Shown here piece by piece: positions 1-8,837 of a stretch of DNA of 37,477 nucleotides (position 1 is its first letter; every line of letters starts with the position of its first letter). The translations under genes were made by a program, and so were the position numbers. The notes below the pieces were generated by a model that was given only the letters and a program-made list of their open reading frames with translations, was not told the origin of the DNA and ran no database searches. Origin of the DNA: Sediminibacterium sp. (lineage in GTDB: Bacteria; Bacteroidota; Bacteroidia; Chitinophagales; Chitinophagaceae); the NCBI GenBank assembly GCA_027490265.1, contig JAIXYL010000094.1:1-37477 (forward strand). Direction: 5' to 3'.

Positions 1-647
1 GCCAATGAATGCTTTACATTGGTATTGAATAAAACAATTTTGTACCCAACTAAATGAATGGGTACATACTCATATTGCAGACTTTGACAGTCTAGTTTAA
101 TTACATGATTCGCCTTACCCATCATGGATGCAAATTGATCCATAATACCGCACATTACCCCCGCATAATCGTGCTCAGCTTTTTGCGCCATCAGCACCAT
201 TTCAAGCGGAGCCAATTGGGTTTGCAAAAGATGATTGAGTGCAAAAACAGTGGCACATTCAATTGCTGCCGATGAAGAGAGTCCCGCGCCTATTGGAACA
301 TCGCTGGATAATACAGCGTTAAATCCCTTGGTCAATAATCCCTTCTGAATCATTTGAGCCGCACTGCCTAAAATAAAATTGGCCCAATGTCCATCAGCCA
401 ATGGATTCACATCGGTGATGGTGGTGTTCAATTGCTCACCTAAATCAACGGCGTGTAAATGAATCTCCTGATCATCTCTTAAAGCAATGGCAATATATGC
501 GGCTTTATCAATAGCAGCTGGCAACACAAAGCCTTTGTTGTAATCTGTATGTTCACCAATAATATTTACCCGACCAGGGGAACGAACAATAACAGTGGGT
601 AATGTTTGAAAAGTACTGACAAAAAAATTATTTAGAAATACAGACAT
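1..647 (-). CDS. galK: Galactokinase, 3' end truncated by window edge
   Basis: Open minus-strand frame from ATG at 647 running off the left edge (absent from the ORF track). Translates as MSVFLNNFFVSTFQTLPTVIVRSPGRVNIIGEHTDYNKGFVLPAAIDKAAYIAIAL..., with the GHMP/GalK signature GRVNIIGEHTDYN and the PIGAGLSSSAA motif. Confidence 0.93.
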   Translation of the reverse strand, partial: MSVFLNNFFVSTFQTLPTVIVRSPGRVNIIGEHTDYNKGFVLPAAIDKAAYIAIALRDDQEIHLHAVDLGEQLNTTITDVNPLADGHWANFILGSAAQMIQKGLLTKGFNAVLSSDVPIGAGLSSSAAIECATVFALNHLLQTQLAPLEMVLMAQKAEHDYAGVMCGIMDQFASMMGKANHVIKLDCQSLQYEYVPIHLVGYKIVLFNTNVKHSL

Positions 648-665
648 GATTTTATTTCAATTGCA

Positions 666-1994
666 TCAGATAAAACGATTAATAATATTCTCAATATACT
701 CCTGCTTCCCACTAATCATAGCAGGCTCACCTTGTTCAATGGCATACTGTCTTAAATCTTCCAAAGACAATTGACCTTCTTCAAAAGCCTTCCCTTTGCC
801 TGTATCAAAACTTGCATATCGATTCGTCAACAAGGCTTTATAATTGGATTGTTGCAAAACAGCATCAGCAGTAATTAATGCTCTAGCAAAACAATCAATG
901 CCCCCAATATGGGCATAAAATAAATCAGCTAAATCTGTGCTGTTGCGACGAATCTTAGCATCAAAGTTGATACCACCCCCAGCAAAACCACCGGCTTCAA
1001 TAATAATCATCATGGCTTCCGTTAATTCATTGATATTATTGGGGAATTGATCTGTGTCCCATCCATTTTGATAATCGCCTCGGTTGGCATCTATTGAACC
1101 TAACATGCCAGTATCTGCAGCAGTTTGCAATTCGTGTTGAAATGTATGCCCAGCAAGCGTTGCATGATTCACTTCAATATTGAGTTTAAAATCTGCTAAC
1201 AAATCAAACTCACGTAAAAAGCCAATCACCGTTTCACAGTCATAATCATATTGGTGTTTGCTTGGCTCACAAGGCTTGGGTTCAATCAAAAAAGTCCCTT
1301 TAAACCCATTTTGTCTTGCATAGTCTCTTGCTGTTTGTAAGAACTTAGCTAAGTGCGCTTTTTCACGCTTCATATTGGTATTGAGCAGACTCATATAGCC
1401 TTCACGTCCTCCCCAGAAAACATAGTTTTCACCACCTAAAGCAATGGTAGCATCCAAGGCCGCTTTAACTTGTGCAGCACCATGCGCCAACACATGAAAA
1501 TCAGGATTGGTAGCTGCCCCATTCATATAGCGCGGATTAGAAAATAAATTGGCTGTACCCCATAATAGTTTTACGCCAGATGCTTTTTGTTTCTCAGCTA
1601 AAAAAGCCGTCATGGTTTGTAGGCGACTTTCGTTATCTAGAATATCATTGGTATAATCAACAACGTCCACATCATGAAAACAATAATAGGGCAATCCGAG
1701 CTTGGTCATAAATTCAAAAGCTGCATGGGCTTTATCCTTCGCTCGCTCAATAGGATCAGCTTTAGTATCCCATGGGAAAAGATGCGTAGGGGCACCAAAG
1801 GGATCTGCACCGCTCCCACAGAAGCTATGCCAATACGCACAGGCAAACCTTAACCAGTCTTTCATTGGCTTTCCCGCCACAATTTTCTGTTCATCATACC
1901 ATCTAAATGCAAGCGGATTGTCTGATGCCAATCCTTCAAAAGCAATCTTGCCGATACCTTTAAAAAATTCAGTGGGGCCTGTTACGTAGCTCAT
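666..1994 (-). CDS. xylA: Xylose isomerase
   Basis: 442 aa; [52 protein letters not shown] and DANRGD motifs typical of XylA. Confidence 0.97.
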   Translation of the reverse strand: MSYVTGPTEFFKGIGKIAFEGLASDNPLAFRWYDEQKIVAGKPMKDWLRFACAYWHSFCGSGADPFGAPTHLFPWDTKADPIERAKDKAHAAFEFMTKLGLPYYCFHDVDVVDYTNDILDNESRLQTMTAFLAEKQKASGVKLLWGTANLFSNPRYMNGAATNPDFHVLAHGAAQVKAALDATIALGGENYVFWGGREGYMSLLNTNMKREKAHLAKFLQTARDYARQNGFKGTFLIEPKPCEPSKHQYDYDCETVIGFLREFDLLADFKLNIEVNHATLAGHTFQHELQTAADTGMLGSIDANRGDYQNGWDTDQFPNNINELTEAMMIIIEAGGFAGGGINFDAKIRRNSTDLADLFYAHIGGIDCFARALITADAVLQQSNYKALLTNRYASFDTGKGKAFEEGQLSLEDLRQYAIEQGEPAMISGKQEYIENIINRFI

Positions 1995-2027
1995 AATCTT
2001 GAATGATGATTAGGTTTGATGAATAAT

Positions 2028-3521
2028 TTATTTGTGATTTGAAAAGTATAACTGATTTTCCAATAAACCAACCCAATCGGCATACAAATTTTGATATAGG
2101 TTGATTGGTGCTGGTTCAACAATTGATACCGGCTTAATTTGCTGGAATGCTTCTTTTGCATGTTGATAAATACCCGATCCAATACCAGCGCCAATTGCAG
2201 CGCCGTAACTGCCATCGGAATCATAGAACTCAACCGCAACTTGATTGACTGAAGCAAATGCTGCAGTAAAAACCTCACTCAAAAACAAATTGGCTTTGCC
2301 AGCACGAACAACTGAAGGGTACATACCATTTTCACGCATGATGTCAAGTCCATACCGCATTGAAAAAGCAATACCTTCTTGAACAGCACGCACCATATGT
2401 GCAGTTGAATGCAAATTCAAATTGACTTGACTAAAATGTGCCCCAACAATTTTATTATTTAGCATGCGCTCCGCTCCATTTCCAAAGGGCAAAGCCATTA
2501 AGCCGTTACTGCCTTCTGGAATGGTTGCAGCCATCGCATTCAATTCAGCATATGTATGTTGATTGCCAGTCAGCTGTTTTATCCAACGATTAAAAATACC
2601 AGTACCATTGATGCACAACAAAACACCCGTTCTTATGGCATCTTGTTGATGGTTCACATGCGCAAATGTGTTGATTCTAGATGCTTTGTCATAACACAAT
2701 TGATCACTCACTCCATAAATCACGCCAGAAGTGCCAGCCGTAGCAGCAACTTCGCCAGGCTCTAGTACATTCAATGATAAAGCATTATTGGGTTGATCAC
2801 CCGCTTTATAAGCAATTGGAATACCTGCTTTGAGTTGGAGTGTATTAGCAACAGCATTGTTCAATAACCCGTGTATAGAAAACACTGGTTGAACAATTGG
2901 AAATAAGGATGCATCAAATCCAAAATACGCCCCGATGTCTTTTGAAAGTTCATTGCGTTGAAAATCCCAAAAGACACCTTCAGAAAGCGCCGAAATACTG
3001 GTCGTGCACTCACCCGTCATTTTCATTGCAATAAAATCCCCAGGCAATAATACTTTTTCAATCTGCTCGTAAATAGCAGGTTCATTGGCTTTTACCCATG
3101 CCAATTTACTGGCCGTAAAGTTGCCCGGAGAATTGAGCAGATGAGCCAAACAATGCGCTTCACCAATATCCTCAAAAGCTTGATTGCCAATTTCTACAGA
3201 GCGGCTATCACACCAAATAATGGCATTGCGCAATACAGTTTGTTTGGCGTCTGTTACAACCAAGCCATGCATTTGATAAGCAATGCCAATGGAAACAATA
3301 TCTTTAGGGTCATACAATTTTGTTGCATGACATTTTAGAATGGCTTCTTGCACATAAGCCCACCATTGATTGGGATCCTGTTCAGCCCAACCTGTATGTA
3401 AAGCAATGATATCCGCTTCATCCTCTGGAAAATTGGCTTTGGCCATTAATCGTTGCGATTGCGCATCAACAACAGAGACTTTAACTGAAGAGGTTCCTAA
3501 ATCAATCCCTAATAAAAGCAT
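2028..3521 (-). CDS. xylB: Xylulokinase (FGGY family)
   Basis: 497 aa; N-terminal LLGIDLGTSSVKVSVVD, TGWAEQDPNQWW, LPGDFIAMKMTGE, C-terminal GSYGAAIGAG; directly upstream of xylA on the same strand. Confidence 0.95.
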   Translation of the reverse strand: MLLLGIDLGTSSVKVSVVDAQSQRLMAKANFPEDEADIIALHTGWAEQDPNQWWAYVQEAILKCHATKLYDPKDIVSIGIAYQMHGLVVTDAKQTVLRNAIIWCDSRSVEIGNQAFEDIGEAHCLAHLLNSPGNFTASKLAWVKANEPAIYEQIEKVLLPGDFIAMKMTGECTTSISALSEGVFWDFQRNELSKDIGAYFGFDASLFPIVQPVFSIHGLLNNAVANTLQLKAGIPIAYKAGDQPNNALSLNVLEPGEVAATAGTSGVIYGVSDQLCYDKASRINTFAHVNHQQDAIRTGVLLCINGTGIFNRWIKQLTGNQHTYAELNAMAATIPEGSNGLMALPFGNGAERMLNNKIVGAHFSQVNLNLHSTAHMVRAVQEGIAFSMRYGLDIMRENGMYPSVVRAGKANLFLSEVFTAAFASVNQVAVEFYDSDGSYGAAIGAGIGSGIYQHAKEAFQQIKPVSIVEPAPINLYQNLYADWVGLLENQLYFSNHK

Positions 3522-3544
3522 TGCATCTATATTTTTTCACTACA

Positions 3545-3566
3545 AGGCAAAAGATAATATTTGCCT
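3545..3566. promoter_or_regulatory. Inverted repeat upstream of xylB (candidate operator)
   Basis: AGGCAAA-agataata-TTTGCCT, perfect 7-bp arms with 8-nt spacer, 23 bp upstream of the xylB start codon. The minus-strand reading contains TATCTTTT, close to the -7 consensus. Confidence 0.4.
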
Positions 3567-3682
3567 GATATAAGGTTGTGAAAAGATAAAATATTTATGC
3601 AATATAACAATACAGAAATTAATGAGGGGATGGTCAGTACAAAAAACATGAATCAACCTATTTAATTGATCACATTAAATCT

Positions 3683-4372
3683 TTATTTACACTTGTCGAA
3701 AATGCTTACATGTTTTGCAAAATCACTGAATTTTACGTCGTTCTCAGGCATGGCCATCAACTCAGGGCAGCTTGCAAAAATTTTGTCAAAATAATCTTTC
3801 TTATAGTTTTTCTTTTCAACAAATGAGGCTTCTCCTTGGATGACTATAATATAACTTTTAGACTCATTTAATTCTGTTTCTACTCCGAAAATAGAGGTAT
3901 TAGATTTTGTTCCAACCTTATGTTCATACACTTGAATTTTATTGCAAAAATCCGGATTCAACAATTGCAACAACAAAAGCTTATCTTTTTTCTCTGGATA
4001 CGCTACCTGATTAAAAGTAATAAACTCTCTACCTGACACTTCTTTGCCTTTAGATTTCAATAACTTCAACATGGAGGTCTTTTCAATTGTCTCCATCCTG
4101 TTAGCAAAGTTCATTTTTACTTGTAATGTTTTCACATTTTCAGGTGTCAATTTTACAACTTCCTCTGTTGCACTATCTTTAATTTTAAAGTTTCCTAATC
4201 CTCTAGCTTCAAATACTAAACTTGTAATTCTTCCATAAATATTTTTACCATCAACAGTAGTTACCTGAGACATAGACTTTCCAGAAAGTGCTTCAATAGG
4301 GGTTAAAAAATCTTGAGCAATTGAAAACTGAGAAATACAAAGCAATACCAATGCAGAAAATAATTGTTTCAT
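3683..4372 (-). CDS. Hypothetical secreted protein
   Basis: 229 aa ORF with N-terminal signal peptide MKQLFSALVLLCISQFSIAQ; no family recognised. Confidence 0.7.
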   Translation of the reverse strand: MKQLFSALVLLCISQFSIAQDFLTPIEALSGKSMSQVTTVDGKNIYGRITSLVFEARGLGNFKIKDSATEEVVKLTPENVKTLQVKMNFANRMETIEKTSMLKLLKSKGKEVSGREFITFNQVAYPEKKDKLLLLQLLNPDFCNKIQVYEHKVGTKSNTSIFGVETELNESKSYIIVIQGEASFVEKKNYKKDYFDKIFASCPELMAMPENDVKFSDFAKHVSIFDKCK

Positions 4373-4481
4373 TTTTAGGTTTTTGGTGAATATAAATATT
4401 AATAATTAAAAAGAGAGAAATGAAATATAAAAGCAATTCCATTAACGTTATTGATTATTTAATCAATTATTAATTTATTAG

Positions 4482-4514
4482 TTGATTATTGTTGTAGAAT
4501 CCCCCCTACTTTCG
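4482..4514 (+). promoter_or_regulatory. Candidate Bacteroidota-type promoter (TTG, 22 nt ending in C6, TACTTTCG)
   Basis: TTG at 4482-4484, CCCCCC at 4501-4506, TACTTTCG at 4507-4514 (one mismatch to TAnnTTTG); lipoprotein ATG at 4533. Confidence 0.4.
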
Positions 4515-4532
4515 CGGCTTATTAAAATTAAA

Positions 4533-5033
4533 ATGATGAATCAAATTAAGAAATACTTTTTATTAGTATTGGTAGCTGCATTCAGTTTTGCAGGATGTTC
4601 AAAAGATAGTAATTCAGGTACCACAGGCATATCTGGCCAAGGAGAACTTACTGGAACTGGCGGTATAACGTTTAGTGTAAATGGCACAAATGCCCTTTTT
4701 AGTAAACAAACCATCAATGGCGTTTCTACAATCAATATGATTGGTATAGTTGGATCTGGCAAACAATTTAGTATTGCAGCAAATAATATAACAGCCGCTG
4801 GAACTTATTCACTTGTACTTAATGCAATACCAAATAGCATAATAAGTGTTACTTATGTAGCAGGTTCTGCAACTACAGATAACTATTTTAGTACTGCTTC
4901 TGGTTCAACTGCTGGATCAATTACCATTACTACCCTTACTGCTACCAGCATTGAAGGAACTTATACTGCAAAAGTCACCAATACAAGTGCTGCATCATTA
5001 ACAGTAAGTGGAACGTTTAAAGGAACTTTTTAA
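4533..5033 (+). CDS. Putative lipoprotein of unknown function
   Basis: Start moved from the tracked TTG at 4482 to the ATG at 4533 (or 4536): M(M)NQIKKYFLLVLVAAFSFAGCSKDSN with lipobox FAGC; Ser/Thr/Gly-rich body. Confidence 0.75.
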   Translation: MMNQIKKYFLLVLVAAFSFAGCSKDSNSGTTGISGQGELTGTGGITFSVNGTNALFSKQTINGVSTINMIGIVGSGKQFSIAANNITAAGTYSLVLNAIPNSIISVTYVAGSATTDNYFSTASGSTAGSITITTLTATSIEGTYTAKVTNTSAASLTVSGTFKGTF

Positions 5034-5087
5034 GACTACTAATATTGAAATAAATCGTCTTTAAATAAGTTGAGTGATTAAAAAATG

Positions 5088-5121
5088 TCCCGGTTGCCTT
5101 AGGTAATCGGGATTTTTTTTT
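5088..5121 (+). terminator. Rho-independent terminator
   Basis: Hairpin tcccggttgcc-tta-ggtaatcggga (with G-T pairs) followed by a T run, 55 nt after the lipoprotein stop. Confidence 0.8.
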
Positions 5122-5216
5122 GAAAGTAGTCATATTAATCATGCGCCCCCCCCTACTAACTTTTATGATGTTGTAGAATTTGATTTGAAAATGAAGCCAT
5201 TGTCAATAATAGACTA

Positions 5217-5701
5217 ATGATCGTTTATGATGATAAGATACGCGTTTCTGGCTATTTACATGATTACAAAGAAGCATTGCAGAGTTATTATAAAATGATT
5301 GCTGTTGACTCCACTAGAAAAGATAATAGCTTATTGATAGATATATTTGCTGCAATGGGGAATATGATAGTGTAATACAAATTACTTTTAGAAAATATAA
5401 CGATAAAATCTGTTCCTAGTAACAAACAAATAAAACAAAATGTATTACTGAACAATTTTCCAATGTACCTAGAAGGAGAGAGTGAAAATATTTGTGATAG
5501 AATTACTGAACGAAATTTAGAATACAGTTTTTTTAATTTTTATACCTGCTTACTGAATGATTTGATTATACCATTTTCTCATTGAAGGGATTTTTATTAT
5601 CAAAATTAAATAAGAAAGCTGAGGCAAAGCTGGCTTACCAACAAGCTATCAAATTAAACCCTGCTTGTAAAGAAGCCATGTTAGAATTAAAAGCTTTGTA
5701 A
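5217..5701 (+). pseudogene. Degraded TPR-domain protein gene
   Basis: TPR-like fragments in different frames separated by stops: MIVYDDKIRVSGYLHDYKEALQSYYKMIAVDSTRKDNSLLIDIFAAMGN..., then GEYDSVIQITFRKYNDK, then FDYTIFSLKGFLLSKLNKKAEAKLAYQQAIKLNPACKEAMLELKAL-stop. Confidence 0.6.
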
Positions 5702-5812
5702 TGTTTAATAAATCAGTCAGCATATTTGAAATCAAAAAGTACTTTTATATGTTTGAAGACATAGAACTGATCAGCTTTGGCATATATTTTGTAGTTATTT
5801 AAAAAAAATCAT

Positions 5813-6412
5813 ATGCGAATACTTGTATTTTTAGTTCTACTTTTTTGTAGTATTTCTGTTAAAGCCCAACAAAAAAAACATATAGATACTGTAGTGATAA
5901 GAGCTGACTCTACTTTCGAAAGTTTAATACATAGAAAGTTATACAATTATCGCAACCATGTAAAATACCATGTAGAAGAAAGAGGAAGAATTCGTGAGCT
6001 AATCGTCTATTTAGCTTCCGTAGAAGATTTAGTAACTGGGCATAAACTTTATGGCATAAGAATAGACCAAAGAGGCAGCAGGAATCTTTTTACAGATGCC
6101 CCTATGACCAATGTTGAATATATTGATGAAGATGAAATAGACTCAGTAGTTGCCCATCTAAAAATGGTGAGAGATGAAATAAAGAAGAAAGACCCTAATA
6201 CTGAGCGATATACCGAATTTCGCTTTTTTACAAGATCTGGTTTTATGATCGAATGCTACACTGGAGCCACTCGTTGGCGCTGTTTAATTCATTATGAAAT
6301 TGGAAAAATGGTTTATGATGTCTACATAAATAATAGCAATAGATTAGAGGAATTCATTGAAACACTTGAAGAAATTTCGAAAGAAATAAAAACAATGAAA
6401 ACAAGCAATTAA
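5813..6412 (+). CDS. Hypothetical secreted protein
   Basis: 199 aa; signal peptide MRILVFLVLLFCSISVKAQ; no family recognised. Confidence 0.7.
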   Translation: MRILVFLVLLFCSISVKAQQKKHIDTVVIRADSTFESLIHRKLYNYRNHVKYHVEERGRIRELIVYLASVEDLVTGHKLYGIRIDQRGSRNLFTDAPMTNVEYIDEDEIDSVVAHLKMVRDEIKKKDPNTERYTEFRFFTRSGFMIECYTGATRWRCLIHYEIGKMVYDVYINNSNRLEEFIETLEEISKEIKTMKTSN

Positions 6413-6456
6413 CAAGGCCAGTAAAGTGTATAGAACCTGTATTAATTGTATTGTGT

Positions 6457-7839
6457 TTACTTCCCAATACAGAACTTACTGAAAATATAATCTAATTGGT
6501 CTTCATGCGTAATACTGCCGGTAATAGTACCTAAATAGTGTAAACATTGTCTAATATCCAGTGCCAATAAATCACCCGGTGTTTGATTGTTCAATCCCTG
6601 CTCAACTTCAATTAAGGATGACATCAATCCTTGCAATGCTGCATGATGTCTGGCATTGGTAACAATGGTTGATTCGGTATGAATATTGCCTTGAATGGTA
6701 TTGTTGACTAATGCTATTTTGAGAGCATCAATTTGCGTTTGATTTTTTGCTGAGATAAACAAACTATTTTTAAAAGCACCAAATTGCTCAAGTGTTAGCG
6801 TATCAACCAAATCCGATTTATTACCAACTAACATATAATTGATGGATGCTTGGTTAAATTCGGCTACAATGTTTTGCAGTTCATCGTTGGTCATATTCGT
6901 TAAGTCATATAAGTATATGACCAATTCTGCAGCGCGCATTTTTTCTTTACTCTTACTAACGCCAATCTGTTCAATGGCATCAGTAGTGTGCTCGCGTATA
7001 CCAGCGGTGTCAATCAACCTAAACAAGACTCCATCAATATTAATGACTTCTTCTATTGTATCACGAGTAGTGCCTGCAATATCACTCACAATAGCCCTAT
7101 TCTCATTTAACAATGTATTGAGCAATGTAGATTTTCCAGCATTGGGTTTGCCAATAATAGCAACCTGAACGCCATTCTTAATCACATTGCCTAACTTGAA
7201 TGAATGAATCAATGTATCTGTTGTGTGCTTAAGTTGGGCTATCAATAATTTAAATTGTGTGCGGTCTGCAAACTCAACATCTTCTTGAGAAAAATCTAAT
7301 TCTAATTCTATTAATGCTGAAAAACTAATTAATGCTTCTCTGAGTTGCAACAAATCTGAAGAAAATCCACCACGCATGGTATGCAAAGCTGCTTTCTTAC
7401 TAGCTTCAGTATTGCTTGAAATCAAATCTGCCACTGCTTCTGCCTGTGCCAAATCCATTTTCCCTTTTAAGAATGCGCGTTGCGTAAACTCACCAGGCTT
7501 TGCCATTCTTACACCACGCTTGGTAATGGCTTGTAAAATTTGTTCTTGTATATAAGGCGACCCGTGACAACTGATTTCAATCACGTCTTCACCAGTATAC
7601 GATTTAGGGCCTTTGTATAAAGACAATACCACTTCGTCCAAAATATTGTCGCCATCTTTTAAAAGCCCAACATGAATGGTATGAGATGCTTGAACCAATA
7701 AATCCTTTTTGGGAAACAATTGATTCAACACTTCAAATGATTTTGGACCGCTGATTCTAATGACTGCAATGGCTCCAATACCTGGTGCCGTTGCTAAAGC
7801 AACAATTGTATCATCCCATCCTTGAAGTGCTGTATTCAT
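6457..7839 (-). CDS. mnmE: tRNA uridine-5-carboxymethylaminomethyl(34) synthesis GTPase MnmE
   Basis: 460 aa; IGKPNAGKSTLLN (G1), DIAGTTRD, DTAGI, NKSD, C-terminal FSKFCIGK. Confidence 0.97.
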   Translation of the reverse strand: MNTALQGWDDTIVALATAPGIGAIAVIRISGPKSFEVLNQLFPKKDLLVQASHTIHVGLLKDGDNILDEVVLSLYKGPKSYTGEDVIEISCHGSPYIQEQILQAITKRGVRMAKPGEFTQRAFLKGKMDLAQAEAVADLISSNTEASKKAALHTMRGGFSSDLLQLREALISFSALIELELDFSQEDVEFADRTQFKLLIAQLKHTTDTLIHSFKLGNVIKNGVQVAIIGKPNAGKSTLLNTLLNENRAIVSDIAGTTRDTIEEVINIDGVLFRLIDTAGIREHTTDAIEQIGVSKSKEKMRAAELVIYLYDLTNMTNDELQNIVAEFNQASINYMLVGNKSDLVDTLTLEQFGAFKNSLFISAKNQTQIDALKIALVNNTIQGNIHTESTIVTNARHHAALQGLMSSLIEVEQGLNNQTPGDLLALDIRQCLHYLGTITGSITHEDQLDYIFSKFCIGK

Positions 7840-7843
7840 TGGG

Positions 7844-7851
7844 TAAAGATA
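7844..7851 (-). promoter_or_regulatory. Candidate -7 element TATCTTTA for mnmE
   Basis: Minus strand reads TATCTTTA-CCCA-ATG, i.e. TAnnTTTR 4 nt before the start codon. Confidence 0.45.
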
Positions 7852-7856
7852 GACGG

Positions 7857-7893
7857 TTTTTTAGTTGCTGATTACTCCTCAGCAACTAAAAAA
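7857..7893. repeat. Perfect 15-bp inverted repeat across the stop codon of the TonB paralog, upstream of mnmE
   Basis: TTTTTTAGTTGCTGA-ttactcc-TCAGCAACTAAAAAA. Confidence 0.85.
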
Positions 7894-8692
7894 GTAATGC
7901 TTTGCTTATGCCGATAAATGACTTTACTGCCGTTTTGCATAGCTGGTTTCCAATTAGGCCCCTTTGCAATCACTCTAATTGCTTCTGCCTTTGTTCCATA
8001 GCCTGGATCATTCTCAGCAACTACATCACTAATAGCGCCTGATTTATCTACAGTAAATGACACTACCACTGTATACCTACCAGCAGGCGCGCCATTTGAG
8101 ATAGGCAAATCACTGTTTAAATGTCTTTCTAAATAATTTCTCCAACCATTGAGGCCACCAGGAAATTCTGCAGGCATTTGAACGGCATAAAATATCGTTT
8201 CATCTTCGGTTCCCTTAGCAACCAATGAAACACCGGAAACAGGTTTTTCAATTGGTGGATTAGTCATATCATTATTTTTATCGCCATCTTGATTAAAATT
8301 ACTGATCTCAACATTGTCTAATTCATCTACTGGTTTAATATCTTCCTCTGGTGAAATGTTTTGGTCTTTCACTATTTGAGGGGGCGTTACTGAAACAGTT
8401 TTCAATTTAATGGGGTCTTTTTTAATTGGCTTTTCTAATTCAAGCTTTGGTTTGTCTTCTTTAATTTTTCTAAAGAAATATCTATCACACTTAAAACCGT
8501 TGGTAAAGTTTTTTGACTCTTTGCCATTAATACCACGGTTACAAATAATGCTGCAATACTTAATGCACCCAACATCGCTTTCTTTAGCCGATCATTGTAT
8601 GTTTTGCGCAATTCATATGCACCATACTGTTTATTTTTTCCATCAAACAAAATGTCGAGCCACTCGCTCTGAAGGATCTGATTTTTGTCCAT
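7872..8692 (-). pseudogene. Energy transducer TonB paralog interrupted by a single frameshift
   Basis: ORF 8435..8692 (MDKNQILQSEWLDILFDGKNKQYGAYELRKTYN...ISLEKLK) and ORF 7872..8405 (...SVTPPQIVKDQNISPEED...TYRHKQSITFLVAEE equivalent) together align end to end with the intact paralog at 8838..9668. The frame changes at the A5 tract (plus coordinates 8465-8469); one extra A restores ...ISLEKIKEDKPKLELEKPIKKDPIKLKTVSVTPPQIVKD.... Confidence 0.85.
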
Positions 8693-8783
8693 AGTAAAGA
8701 TTTATTACTAGGATACATGAAAACGCATTTTCCATAAATGCAGGTAATTGAGTGAAAATTGGGTAGATGCATTAAGGTTTAGA

Positions 8784-8819
8784 CAAAAAAAAGCCCCGAC
8801 TCGTAAACGAATCGGGGCT
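8784..8819 (-). terminator. Rho-independent terminator after tonB
   Basis: Stem agccccga(c)tcgt / acga(a)tcggggct with one mismatch, followed on the minus strand by eight T; lies downstream of the tonB stop at 8838. Confidence 0.9.
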
Positions 8820-8837
8820 ATATAAAGTCATGACCAA

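Noticed and set aside
1702-1989. Plus-strand ORF of 95 aa opposite xylA, and many similar ORFs opposite the nuo, exb and thiolase genes
   Set aside because: Shadow ORFs antisense to strongly conserved coding genes; no recognisable domains or start context.
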